Origin: SH-MAG3 sp036374995
Lineage (GTDB): Bacteria > Gemmatimonadota > Gemmatimonadetes > Longimicrobiales > RSA9
Assembly (NCBI GenBank): GCA_036374995.1
Contig: DASUSS010000007.1
Coordinates: forward strand, 20,399-84,398
DNA length: 64,000 bases
Direction of reading: 5' to 3'
A program made the translations under genes and the position numbers. The notes under the pieces were generated by a model. The model was given only the letters and a program-made list of their open reading frames with translations, had not been told where the DNA came from and searched no databases. Numbering within the stretch: position 1 is the stretch's first letter; every line of letters starts with the position of its first letter. Positions 1 through 7,813 of this stretch are shown one piece after another.

Positions 1-1312
1 CGGCACCCATCGCGACGGCGAGCGGGATCACGACGGGGAAGAGAATGCTCATCGTGCCCCAGGAGGTGCCCGTCGCGAAGGAGATCAGCGCGGCGATGCC
101 GAACACGAGCACGGGCAGCGTGACGATCGGCAGCGCATCGCTGATCTGCGCTGCCAGGTAGCCGCCCGTGTTGAGCGCCTCGGTGACATCGCCGAGGCCC
201 CAGGCGAGCACGAGGATGACGATGGCCATGAACATCGCCCGCATCCCGTTCACCATCGCTTCGATACCCTGCTGAAGCGTCAGCACGCGGGCCGCTATCG
301 CCATGAGCAGTGCGACTGCGACGCCGCTCGCCGACGCCCAGATCAGCGTGCGGAACGGGTCCGCGCCGCCGACGATGTTGCGCAGGTTCGGCTCGGCGCC
401 CTCGAGCGCGGCCACGCCCGTACTGATAATGCCGGCCAGCGCGACGGCGATCACGACCAGTACCGGAATGCCCGCGAACTGCCAGCGGTGTGGCGTGCCG
501 GCATCGGGCTCCAGCACGCCGCCCGACACGTCCGCCGCCGGCGTGGCACCCGGCCGCAGCAGCTCGCCGGTCGTCCGCGCCCGCCGCTCCGCGGCGAGCA
601 TCGGGCCGAAGTCGCGGCCCGTGAGCACCGTCATCACGACGAACGTCACGGCGAGGATCGGATAGAAGAGGTAGGGGATCGAATGCAGGAACACGCTGAA
701 CGGATTGGCGCCGATCAGCTCCGCGCGCATCGCCGCGTCGGTCGTCTGGGTGGCGGCGTTCTGGAGCGAGTCGCCGATCAGCGAGATCTCGAATCCGACC
801 CACGTCGAGATCACCGCAATGGCCGCGACCGGCGCGGCCGTCGAGTCGACGATGTAGGAGAGCTTCTCGCGCGACACGCGGAGCCGATCCGTCACCGGCC
901 GCATCGTGTTGCCGACGATCAGCGTGTTCGCGTAGTCGTCGAAGAAGATGATGATGCCGGCGAGCCACGTGAAGAACAGGCCGCGGCGTGGCGATGTCGC
1001 GAGTGGTCGCAGCGCCTCCACGATGCCGCGCGTACCGCCGCTCCGGCTGATGATCCCGACCATTCCGCCGAGCATCAGTGAGAACACGATGATCGAGACC
1101 TTGTCCGCGTCCTGGGCGGTCGCGCCGACGATGAACTGATCGAGGGTGCGCAGGGAGGCCACGAGCGGATTCCAGTCGTTGAGCAGCAGGGCACCGAGCC
1201 AGATGCCGATGAACAGCGACACCACGACCTCGCGGAAGATCAGCGCGAACACGATGGCGATGAGCGGCGGCAGCAGGGTGAGCCATCCTGGCTCGACGGG
1301 AATTGTCATCAT
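1..1312 (-). CDS. nhaC: Na+/H+ antiporter, NhaC family (C-terminus cut off by window edge)
   Basis: Reading the minus strand from the ATG at 1312 gives 437 uninterrupted residues that run off the left edge. The product is a polytopic membrane protein beginning MMTIPVEPGWLTLL, with many hydrophobic segments and the motif FFDDYANTLIVGNTMRPV at about residues 123-140. That Asp-Asp-Tyr-Ala-Asn segment in a membrane helix is characteristic of NhaC-type Na+/H+ antiporters. Family members exchange internal Na+ for external protons in the inner membrane; some relatives exchange other solutes (for example malate/lactate), so the substrate is inferred. A second ATG lies one codon downstream. The gene is divergent from pyrR and has its own promoter at 1380-1408. 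Only the C-terminal few helices are missing. Confidence 0.9.
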   Translation of the reverse strand, partial: MMTIPVEPGWLTLLPPLIAIVFALIFREVVVSLFIGIWLGALLLNDWNPLVASLRTLDQFIVGATAQDADKVSIIVFSLMLGGMVGIISRSGGTRGIVEALRPLATSPRRGLFFTWLAGIIIFFDDYANTLIVGNTMRPVTDRLRVSREKLSYIVDSTAAPVAAIAVISTWVGFEISLIGDSLQNAATQTTDAAMRAELIGANPFSVFLHSIPYLFYPILAVTFVVMTVLTGRDFGPMLAAERRARTTGELLRPGATPAADVSGGVLEPDAGTPHRWQFAGIPVLVVIAVALAGIISTGVAALEGAEPNLRNIVGGADPFRTLIWASASGVAVALLMAIAARVLTLQQGIEAMVNGMRAMFMAIVILVLAWGLGDVTEALNTGGYLAAQISDALPIVTLPVLVFGIAALISFATGTSWGTMSILFPVVIPLAVAMGA

Positions 1313-1379
1313 GAGAGTCGGGCGCGGGTGACAGCCGTGACCGACGATTCGAGTCACAGCGGCACGGTCGGGACGAGCG

Positions 1380-1408
1380 AAGCTAGGCCTTCGCCGCCGG
1401 TGTGTAAA
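1380..1408 (-). promoter_or_regulatory. Predicted sigma70 promoter of nhaC
   Basis: On the minus strand, TTTACA (1408-1403) is followed after 17 bp by TAGCTT (1385-1380). The predicted start near 1373 leaves a leader of about 60 nt to the ATG at 1312. It lies back to back with the pyrR promoter, the two -35 boxes being 15 bp apart. Confidence 0.55.
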
Positions 1409-1423
1409 GGCATTCGGCGCTCG

Positions 1424-1453
1424 TTGACAGCGTGCCCGCGCGGTCCGTACCTT
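1424..1453 (+). promoter_or_regulatory. Predicted sigma70 promoter of the pyrRBC operon
   Basis: A perfect TTGACA (1424-1429) is followed after 18 bp by TACCTT (1448-1453) and then CCGCC. The predicted start is near 1460, only about 27 nt before the pyrR ATG at 1487. That leaves no room for a PyrR-type attenuator leader. Confidence 0.6.
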
Positions 1454-1486
1454 CCGCCGGCCCTCGACCCCCCGAACCGAAGTGAC

Positions 1487-2047
1487 ATGGCACCTCCCGA
1501 GCGCCAGCAGCTGATGAACGAGCGCGCCGTAGAGCGCGCCCTCGCGCGTATGGCCCGGGAGATCGTCGACCGAAACAATGGCGTGAGCCTGCTCTGCGTC
1601 ATGGGCGTGCAGCGGCGCGGCGTGCAGCTGGCCGGACTCATTGCCGCGGAGATCGAGCGCGCGGAGGGCGAGCGCCCACCCGTCGGTACCCTCGACATCA
1701 CGCTCTATCGCGACGACCTCACCGCGATCGGGCCGCGCCCGATCCTTGGCGAGACCCGCCTGCCGCCCGGCGGCATCGATGGTCGCCATCTCGTGATCGT
1801 CGACGACGTGCTCTACACCGGACGCACCGCGCGCGCCGCCCTCGACGAACTCGCCGATTTCGGCCGCCCCGCCCGTATCTGGCTGTGCGTACTCGTCGAC
1901 CGCGGCGGCCGCGAGCTGCCGATCCAGCCGGACATCGTCGGCCGAACGGTCGAGGCCGGTCCGGATCAGGTCGTCGAGGTGCTCGTGCCGGACCTGGACG
2001 GCAGGCTCGGCGTGGAGATCGCGCGCAGGCCTGCGGAGGGCGCGTGA
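1487..2047 (+). CDS. pyrR: Bifunctional pyr operon regulator / uracil phosphoribosyltransferase PyrR
   Basis: The 186-residue product matches the usual PyrR length of about 180. It carries the phosphoribosyltransferase PRPP-binding loop VIVDDVLYTGRTARAAL at about residues 105-121 and the N-terminal stretch LLCVMGVQRRGVQLA. PyrR proteins bind pyr mRNA in a UMP-dependent way and have weak uracil phosphoribosyltransferase activity. An ATG at 1487 is chosen because the frame upstream is low-quality sequence containing the promoter; a later ATG at 1514 is possible. The gene overlaps pyrB by four bases and heads the pyrimidine operon. The transcript leader is too short for the anti-antiterminator stems seen in Bacillus, so regulation, if any, would act differently. 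Confidence 0.92.
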   Translation: MAPPERQQLMNERAVERALARMAREIVDRNNGVSLLCVMGVQRRGVQLAGLIAAEIERAEGERPPVGTLDITLYRDDLTAIGPRPILGETRLPPGGIDGRHLVIVDDVLYTGRTARAALDELADFGRPARIWLCVLVDRGGRELPIQPDIVGRTVEAGPDQVVEVLVPDLDGRLGVEIARRPAEGA

Positions 2048-3012
2048 CGCAGAATCCGCCGCCCGCTCTCGGCAAGGATCTGACCGGCCTCGAGCGCCTG
2101 AGTGCCGATCAGATTCGCGCCATCCTGGATACGGCCGAGCCGTTCAAGGAGATCAGCGAGCGCGCCATCAAGAAGGTGCCGGTGCTGCGCGGCAAGACGA
2201 TCGTAAACCTGTTCTTCGAGGCATCGACGCGCACACGCATCTCGTTCGAGTTCGCCGAGAAGCGGCTGTCCGCCGATACGGTCAACATTGCGGCGAGCGG
2301 ATCCAGCGTGCAGAAGGGGGAGACGCTGGTCGACACGGCGCGCAACCTCGAGGCGATGCGCATCGACATGGTCGTGATCCGCCATGGCTCATCCGGGGCG
2401 GCGCAGTTCCTCGCCGACCGCATTCCGTCGAATGTGATCAATGCCGGTGATGGCCGGCACGAGCACCCGACCCAGGGACTGCTCGACATCCTCACCATTC
2501 GCGACCACCGCGGACCGATCGAGGGGCAGCGCATCTGCATTGTCGGTGATGTCCTCCACTCGCGTGTCGCGCGCTCCAATATATGGGGCCTCAGGAAGCT
2601 GGGCGCCGAGGTCGCCGTCTGCGCACCGCGCACGCTGCTGCCGCGCGACATCGCGGATCTCGGCGTCCATGTCTTCGCGCGGGTCGAGGAAGCGATCGAG
2701 TGGGCGGATGTTCTCAACGTGCTCCGCCTCCAGCTCGAGCGCATGCATGCCGGGTTCGTGCCGAGTCTCCGTGAGTACAACCGGTTCTTCGGCGTGACGC
2801 GCGAACGCATCGAGCGTGCGCCACGCGAGCTGCTCATCCTGCACCCCGGACCGATGAACCGCGGCGTCGAGATCGACAGCGACGTGGCCGACGGCCCGCA
2901 TTCGGTCATCCTCGACCAGGTCACCAACGGCGTCGCGATACGAATGGCCGTCCTGTACCTGCTGGCCGGTGGCGTTCCCGAGAGGGCGGAGGCCGCAAAA
3001 CATGCCGACTGA
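2044..3012 (+). CDS. pyrB: Aspartate carbamoyltransferase catalytic subunit
   Basis: PyrB joins carbamoyl phosphate to L-aspartate, the committed step of de novo pyrimidine synthesis, in the cytoplasm. The 322-residue product shows the carbamoyl-phosphate signature FFEASTRTRISFE (about residues 56-68), then GDGRHEHPTQGLLD in the aspartate/carbamoyl domain and the HPGPMNRGVEI loop near the C-terminus. The GTG start at 2044 overlaps the pyrR stop and suggests translational coupling; upstream in-frame codons read through pyrR in another frame and are not homologous. No pyrI regulatory-chain gene is nearby, so this is probably an unregulated trimer or part of a DHOase complex with PyrC. Confidence 0.97.
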   Translation: MTQNPPPALGKDLTGLERLSADQIRAILDTAEPFKEISERAIKKVPVLRGKTIVNLFFEASTRTRISFEFAEKRLSADTVNIAASGSSVQKGETLVDTARNLEAMRIDMVVIRHGSSGAAQFLADRIPSNVINAGDGRHEHPTQGLLDILTIRDHRGPIEGQRICIVGDVLHSRVARSNIWGLRKLGAEVAVCAPRTLLPRDIADLGVHVFARVEEAIEWADVLNVLRLQLERMHAGFVPSLREYNRFFGVTRERIERAPRELLILHPGPMNRGVEIDSDVADGPHSVILDQVTNGVAIRMAVLYLLAGGVPERAEAAKHAD

Positions 3013-4318
3013 GCCGCGCGCCGGTCAGCCGCTGCTGCTGCGTGGCGGCCGGGTCATCGATCCCGCTTCTTCACGCGATACGACTGCGGACGTGCTCGTC
3101 GCGGATGGTCGCATCGTCGATGTCGCTACGAGCCTCGGCTCGCCCGACGATGCGCACGTCATCGATGTCGACGGACTGGTCGTGTGTCCGGGGCTCATAG
3201 ACCTGCACGTGCACCTGCGCGAGCCGGGGCAGGAGCACAAGGAGACGATTGCGAGCGGCGCCGCCGCCGCCGCCGCCGGCGGGTTCACCGCAGTCTGCGC
3301 CATGCCGAACACCGACCCCCCCATCGATGACCCGGCCGCAGTCGGATACGTGCGCGCGGAGGGCGTGCGCGCGGGCGCTGCACGCGTCTATCCGTGCGGC
3401 GCCGTGTCGATCGGCCAGCACGGCGAGCGTCTGACCGAGATCGGCGAGATGATCGATGCCGGTGCCGTCGCGATCACCGATGACGGACGCCCGGTCCCCA
3501 CGGCCGGACTGATGCGGCTCGCGCTCGAGTACGCGCGCACGTTCGGCATTCCGGTCGCGAGCCATTGTGAGGACAGCACACTCTCGCGCGGCGGCTCGAT
3601 GAACGAGGGGACGATGTCGACGCGTCTCGGGCTGATCGGCATTCCGAACGCCGCGGAGGACATCTGCATCGCGCGCGACCTCATGCTCGCAGAGCTGACC
3701 GGCGGCCGACTCCACATCCAGCACGTCTCGACACGACTCGGCGTGCACATGATCCGCGCGGCCAGGGAGAGGGGAATTGCCGTTACCGCGGAAGCGACAC
3801 CGCATCACTTCACGCTGACCGATGAAGCGATCGAGGCGTACCGCACGGACGCGAAGGTGAATCCGCCGCTGCGCACGGCCGCCGATCGCGATGCCGTCAT
3901 CGAGGGCGTTCGCGACGGCACGCTCGATGTCATCGCGACCGACCACGCGCCGCACCACTACGATGAGAAGGAGCAGGCGTTCGAGGATGCGCCGTTCGGC
4001 CTCGTCGGGCTGGAGACCGCGCTCGGGCTCGCGATCACGCAGCTCGTCGACGAGGACATCCTCGACCTGCCCACGCTCGTGCTGCGCATGAGTACCGCGC
4101 CCGCGCGGGCGTTCAACCTGCCGGGCGGCTCGCTGGAGCGCGGCGCGCCGGCCGACATCACCGTGTTCGATCCCTCGTGGCGCTGGACCGTCGACCCGCG
4201 ACGGTTCCGCTCGAAGAGCCGGAACACGCCATTCGCCGGTCGCGAGCTCCGCGGCCGGGCGGTCTACACCATCGTGGACGGACGCATCGTGCACGACGCG
4301 TCCGGGGAACGGACGTGA
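3002..4318 (+). CDS. pyrC: Dihydroorotase (class I)
   Basis: PyrC reversibly cyclises N-carbamoyl-L-aspartate to dihydroorotate. The 438-residue product has the metal-binding signature DLHVHLREPGQEHKET near residues 66-81, a second block with DHAPHHYDEKEQAF about two thirds along, and FKSKSRNTPF-like C-terminal sequence (here FRSKSRNTPFAG) typical of long class I (PyrC/AllB-type) dihydroorotases. The ATG at 3002 overlaps pyrB by 11 bp; an in-frame GTG at 2969 is less likely because it lies deeper in pyrB. The neighbours pyrR and pyrB fix the assignment to dihydroorotase rather than allantoinase or hydantoinase. Confidence 0.96.
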   Translation: MPTEPRAGQPLLLRGGRVIDPASSRDTTADVLVADGRIVDVATSLGSPDDAHVIDVDGLVVCPGLIDLHVHLREPGQEHKETIASGAAAAAAGGFTAVCAMPNTDPPIDDPAAVGYVRAEGVRAGAARVYPCGAVSIGQHGERLTEIGEMIDAGAVAITDDGRPVPTAGLMRLALEYARTFGIPVASHCEDSTLSRGGSMNEGTMSTRLGLIGIPNAAEDICIARDLMLAELTGGRLHIQHVSTRLGVHMIRAARERGIAVTAEATPHHFTLTDEAIEAYRTDAKVNPPLRTAADRDAVIEGVRDGTLDVIATDHAPHHYDEKEQAFEDAPFGLVGLETALGLAITQLVDEDILDLPTLVLRMSTAPARAFNLPGGSLERGAPADITVFDPSWRWTVDPRRFRSKSRNTPFAGRELRGRAVYTIVDGRIVHDASGERT

Positions 4319-5448
4319 GTACCGGCGCCGATCCCACGCCGCGCGAGTGGGTCGGCGACCGCGAGTTCCCCTGGCCGCCAACGCTCGGCCTCCCCGACCT
4401 CGACGAGGTCGTCGCCTGCTTCACCATCCAGTCCGTGAGCATCGGTCAGACGCGCGCCGATGCGCCGTTCCTGAAGCTGCGCCTCGCCGATTCCTACGGC
4501 ACGCTCGAGGCCCGCATGTGGGAGGGGGTCGAGGCCGTGATGGACCGGCTGCGGCCAGGGATGTACGTCGGCGTGCGCGGCCGCGTCGAGCGCTATCAGG
4601 AAGAGCGTCAGCTGCGCATCGAGCAGATCGCTCCCCTGCGCGTCGAGTTGGACGACCTCGTGCTGTTCCTGCCCCGGTCGGCGCGCCCGGCCGAGCACAT
4701 GGACGCCGAGCTCGCCGCCGCAGTGGAGTCCGTGCGCGATGCGCCGCTGCGCGCGCTGCTCGCGGCGCTGCTCGGCGCGACGACCGACACCGGCCACGCG
4801 TTCCGGCTCGCGCCGGCGGCGAAGCAGAACCACCACGCCTACCTCGGCGGACTGCTCGAGCACACGCTGTCCGTCGTCCGCGTGAGTGACCTGCTCGCCG
4901 AGCATTACGGGCCCGCACTCGATCGCGATCTGCTCATTGCCGGCGCACTGCTGCACGACATAGGCAAGATCCGCGAGATCGGCGCGCGCGCGGGCTTTCC
5001 CTACACCGACGAGGGCAAGCTGCTCGGCCACATCCTGATCGGGCTCGAGATCGTCAGGGATGCTGCCGCCGCAGTGCCGGGACTGCACCCCTCGCGATTG
5101 ATGCTGCTCCAGCACCTCATCGCCAGCCATCAGGGCCGCTACGAGTGGCAGAGCCCCCGGGAGCCGCGCACGCTCGAGGCGCTCGTGCTCCACTATGCCG
5201 ACGACCTCGACGCGAAGCTGAACCAGGCCGGATCCCTCATTCAGGCCGTGCCGGCCGGCTGGACCGCCTACGATCGCAGCCTCGCTCGCGACTTTCTCCG
5301 GCACCACGACGTGGGCGACGACGCACCCGTGAGCCGCAGGCCGGCCGACCAGCCGCCGGAGCAGCCGGTCCAGTTACCACCGACCATTCCGTCCGCGCCG
5401 CCACCGCCCGATCCCGTGCGCGACACGCTCGATTTATTCGACGGCTGA
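4315..5448 (+). CDS. 3'-5' exoribonuclease, YhaM family (OB fold + HD domain)
   Basis: The 377-residue protein has an N-terminal OB-fold segment (about residues 40-110: IGQTRADAPFLKLRLAD, GMYVGVRGRVERYQE) and a C-terminal HD phosphohydrolase domain with HHAYLGGLLEHT (173-184) and LLHDIGKIRE (213-222), the arrangement of YhaM/CBF1 3'-5' exonucleases. YhaM trims RNA 3' ends and can degrade single-stranded DNA. The GTG at 4315 overlaps the pyrC stop. The C-terminus is a Pro-rich tail of about 40 residues ending DTLDLFDG, which resembles a sliding-clamp-binding peptide and is not part of the HD fold. The link to the pyr operon may be only positional, or may return nucleotides to the pool. Confidence 0.85.
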   Translation: MSTGADPTPREWVGDREFPWPPTLGLPDLDEVVACFTIQSVSIGQTRADAPFLKLRLADSYGTLEARMWEGVEAVMDRLRPGMYVGVRGRVERYQEERQLRIEQIAPLRVELDDLVLFLPRSARPAEHMDAELAAAVESVRDAPLRALLAALLGATTDTGHAFRLAPAAKQNHHAYLGGLLEHTLSVVRVSDLLAEHYGPALDRDLLIAGALLHDIGKIREIGARAGFPYTDEGKLLGHILIGLEIVRDAAAAVPGLHPSRLMLLQHLIASHQGRYEWQSPREPRTLEALVLHYADDLDAKLNQAGSLIQAVPAGWTAYDRSLARDFLRHHDVGDDAPVSRRPADQPPEQPVQLPPTIPSAPPPPDPVRDTLDLFDG

Positions 5449-5503
5449 GCGCAGAGCCGGCAACGCGCAGGAGCAGGGAAACGGGCAGGGTACGGCAACA
5501 GAA

Positions 5504-5626
5504 TCAATCGCGGAGTTCGCGGAGGACTGAGAGAAAACCATGAGAGCCAGGCGCCATCCGAAGTCGGCTGATCCAGGGTCCTCGCCCTCCTGATGGGCTC
5601 GCGTCCTCCGCGAACTCCGCGATTGA
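5504..5626. repeat. Palindromic intergenic repeat, 24-bp perfect arms
   Basis: A 24-bp arm at 5504-5527 (contains CGCGGAGTTCGCGGAGG) is exactly inverted at 5603-5626, with 75 bp between. It sits in the convergent gap between the YhaM-like gene and rpsT. The arm sequence is of the same kind as the one at 44880-45067, so this looks like a dispersed repeat that could also act as a bidirectional transcript terminator or stabiliser. Confidence 0.75.
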
Positions 5627-5668
5627 ATCCGTTTTCCGTTTGCGTCTTGTGCCGGGGACTTCGCAATG

Positions 5669-5694
5669 AAAAAGCCCCGCGACAGAGCGGGGCT
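5669..5694 (-). terminator. Rho-independent terminator of rpsT
   Basis: On the minus strand an 8-bp stem AGCCCCGC/GCGGGGCT (arms 5694-5687 and 5680-5673) with a 6-nt loop is followed by TTTTTCATT. It lies 26 nt after the rpsT stop. Confidence 0.9.
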
Positions 5695-5720
5695 GATGTG
5701 AACCGGTGACGGTGCGGCGG

Positions 5721-5978
5721 TCAGGCGCTCAGAGCAGACACCTTCCGGGCGAGCTGCGACTTCTTGCGAGCGGCCTTGTTCGGGTGGATGATCCGGCGGC
5801 TGGCCATCCGGTCGAGCAGCGACGCGACCTCGCGGTACGCAGCGGTGGCGGTATCGGCATCCTGCGCATTCATGACCTTCTTGATTGCCGTCTTCATGCG
5901 CGAGCGCTGCGAGCGGTTGTTCTCCGCGCGCTTCTCTGCCTGACGGATCCGCTTCCGTGCGCTGGCCGTGTTCGCCAA
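5721..5978 (-). CDS. rpsT: 30S ribosomal protein S20
   Basis: The 85-residue basic protein begins MANTASARKRIRQAEKRAEN and contains HPNKAARKKSQLARKV near its end, the full S20 family pattern. S20 binds 16S rRNA early in small-subunit assembly. The start codon is TTG at 5978, supported by a strong AGGAGG 8 nt upstream and the exact MANT N-terminus. Escherichia coli rpsT also uses UUG, where it takes part in autoregulation, so the weak codon may be functional here. The gene is monocistronic, with a promoter at 6026-6054 and a terminator at 5669-5694. Confidence 0.97.
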   Translation of the reverse strand: MANTASARKRIRQAEKRAENNRSQRSRMKTAIKKVMNAQDADTATAAYREVASLLDRMASRRIIHPNKAARKKSQLARKVSALSA

Positions 5979-6025
5979 GCCGGGCCTCCTGCGAGTGGTG
6001 CTGTGTGCAGCTATTCGAGCCTTGA

Positions 6026-6054
6026 AGTCTACCCGGCTCCCGGAGTACTGTCAA
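6026..6054 (-). promoter_or_regulatory. Sigma70 promoter of rpsT
   Basis: The minus strand has a perfect TTGACA (6054-6049), a 17-bp spacer and TAGACT (6031-6026). The predicted start near 6019 gives a leader of about 40 nt to the TTG start of rpsT. Confidence 0.75.
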
Positions 6055-6177
6055 TGCCTCCGCGCCCCGGTCGGGGGTGGCGCCGTCGGCCTGCCCGGCA
6101 TAGCTTCTTCCGCCTATGAAGTCTCCCTTCGCAGGCGTCCCGGCGACGGTCGGCGGGGGCGGTCCGCTGCGGCGCGA

Positions 6178-6987
6178 ATGTCTGTCGAACTGCCGAAATC
6201 CCGGAATTTCGAGATGGCCGAAGTAGCGCACCCGGTCGCGAGCGCGGACGGCGCATTCGTCGTGGAGCTGGACCGGTTCTCGGGCCCGCTCGACCTGCTG
6301 CTGCACCTGATCCGGGAGCAGGACATCGACATATTCGACATACCGATCGCGCAGATCACCGCGCAGTTCCTGCGCGCGGTGTCGGCGGTCGAGGAGGTGG
6401 GGCTGGATCGGGCGGGCGAGTTTCTGGAGATGGCGGCGACGCTGGTGCGGATCAAGGCGCAGATGCTGCTGCCGCGCCGCATCGATGGTACGGGCGAGCT
6501 GGAGGATCCACGTGCGGAGCTGGTGCGGCGGCTGCTCGAGTACGAGCATTTCCGGGAGGCCTCGCTGCGGCTGGCCGAGGCGGAGGCGGACCGGTCGCGG
6601 CGGTACGCGCGCGGCCACGTGCCGCCACGGACGCCGCCGCCGCCGGTGACGGAGCTGGAGCTGTCGTGGGACGAGGTCTTCGCGGCCGCGCTGCGGCTGA
6701 ACGAGCGCCCGCCGCCACCGGAGGATCATGTGGTGATGACGCGGGCGGTGCCCGTCGAGGACAAGATCGGGCTGATCATGCAGACGCTGGCGCGGCTCGC
6801 GCGCGTGGAGTTCCGCAGGCTCGTCGCGCCGTTCCACGACAAGCTCCATGGCGTGGTGACGTTCATCGCGGCACTCGAGCTGGCGAAGCGCCGGCAGGTC
6901 GCAATGCGGCAGAGCGAGCTGTTCGCGGACATCTGGCTGTACCGGAGGAAGGACGAGGAGTCGGATGCGTCTGACGCAGATCATTGA
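6178..6987 (+). CDS. scpA: Segregation and condensation protein A
   Basis: ScpA is the kleisin subunit that bridges SMC heads in the bacterial condensin complex. The product (269 residues from the ATG at 6178, or 257 from a second ATG at 6214) contains FSGPLDLLLHLIREQDIDIFDIPIA near its N-terminus, the hallmark SMC-binding block, then FLEMAATLVRIKAQMLLP, and a C-terminal winged-helix region ending KRRQVAMRQSELFADIWL. Family members are 240-270 residues. The start is uncertain because neither ATG has a clear Shine-Dalgarno. It overlaps scpB by 23 bp; smc is not in this window. Confidence 0.93.
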   Translation: MSVELPKSRNFEMAEVAHPVASADGAFVVELDRFSGPLDLLLHLIREQDIDIFDIPIAQITAQFLRAVSAVEEVGLDRAGEFLEMAATLVRIKAQMLLPRRIDGTGELEDPRAELVRRLLEYEHFREASLRLAEAEADRSRRYARGHVPPRTPPPPVTELELSWDEVFAAALRLNERPPPPEDHVVMTRAVPVEDKIGLIMQTLARLARVEFRRLVAPFHDKLHGVVTFIAALELAKRRQVAMRQSELFADIWLYRRKDEESDASDADH

Positions 6988-7813
6988 AGCGCTGCTGTTC
7001 GCGAGCGATTCGCCGCTGTCGGCGGCGGACCTCTCACGGGTGGACGAGCGGCTCGATGAGGACACGGTCGAGGCCGTCATCCAGGAGTTGCGCGCGGAAT
7101 ACGAGCTGAGCGAGCGCTCGTTCCAGATCTACGAGGTAGGCGGCGGCTACCAGCTGCTGACGCGCCCGGAGTTCGTCACGATCCTGGAGCGCTACGAGAC
7201 CGTGCCGCAGTCGTCGCGACTCTCTGCGCCCGCCCTCGAGGTGCTCGCGATCATCGCGTATCGGCAGCCGCTCGGTCGGGCGGAGATCGAGGACATCCGC
7301 GGAGTCGGCTCGAGCGGCGTGTTGCGCACTCTGCAGGAGCGCAGCCTGATCGAGCCGGTCGCGCGCGGCGAGGGTCTGGGCCGGCCGCTGCTGTACGGCA
7401 CGACGCGGAAGTTCCTCGAGCATTTCGGATTCCGCTCGCTCGAGGACCTGCCGCGGCCCGACGAGCTGCCGGTCGTCCTGCGGGAGCGGCCTGCCGTGAG
7501 CACGATACCGCTCGATGCGGACGAGGCGCCGCAGCCCGCTGACGCCACGGGGGAAGCGCCGCAGCCGCCCGCGGCGGTCGAGGAAGCGCCGGTGTCGGCG
7601 GAGCCCGGCCCGGAAGCGCCGTCCGACATGGCGGAAGACACAGCGGCCGATCAGGCGGATGCCGCCGGCGAAGCGGCGGACTCGGAGCCGGTCGCGGCGA
7701 ACGCTCCGGAGGCGGGCGGTGCGGCCGACGAGCGCTCCGACGACGAGGCGGCGGACGCGGGTTCGACGGAGCCATCGGATCGGGAGCTGGACGAGGTACC
7801 GCACCGCGGCTGA
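6965..7813 (+). CDS. scpB: Segregation and condensation protein B with long acidic tail
   Basis: ScpB dimers bind ScpA and stabilise the SMC complex. Residues 1 to about 175 form the two winged-helix domains: MRLTQIIEALLFASDSPLSAADL, then LEVLAIIAYRQPLGRAEIEDIRG and VARGEGLGRPLLYGTT, all diagnostic. The remaining 105 residues are an Ala/Pro/Glu/Asp-rich low-complexity tail that ends ELDEVPHRG and is absent from typical ScpB (about 190 residues). The tail is probably disordered. The start overlaps scpA, and its stop overlaps the next gene by one base, so the three genes are probably co-translated. Confidence 0.95.
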   Translation: MRLTQIIEALLFASDSPLSAADLSRVDERLDEDTVEAVIQELRAEYELSERSFQIYEVGGGYQLLTRPEFVTILERYETVPQSSRLSAPALEVLAIIAYRQPLGRAEIEDIRGVGSSGVLRTLQERSLIEPVARGEGLGRPLLYGTTRKFLEHFGFRSLEDLPRPDELPVVLRERPAVSTIPLDADEAPQPADATGEAPQPPAAVEEAPVSAEPGPEAPSDMAEDTAADQADAAGEAADSEPVAANAPEAGGAADERSDDEAADAGSTEPSDRELDEVPHRG

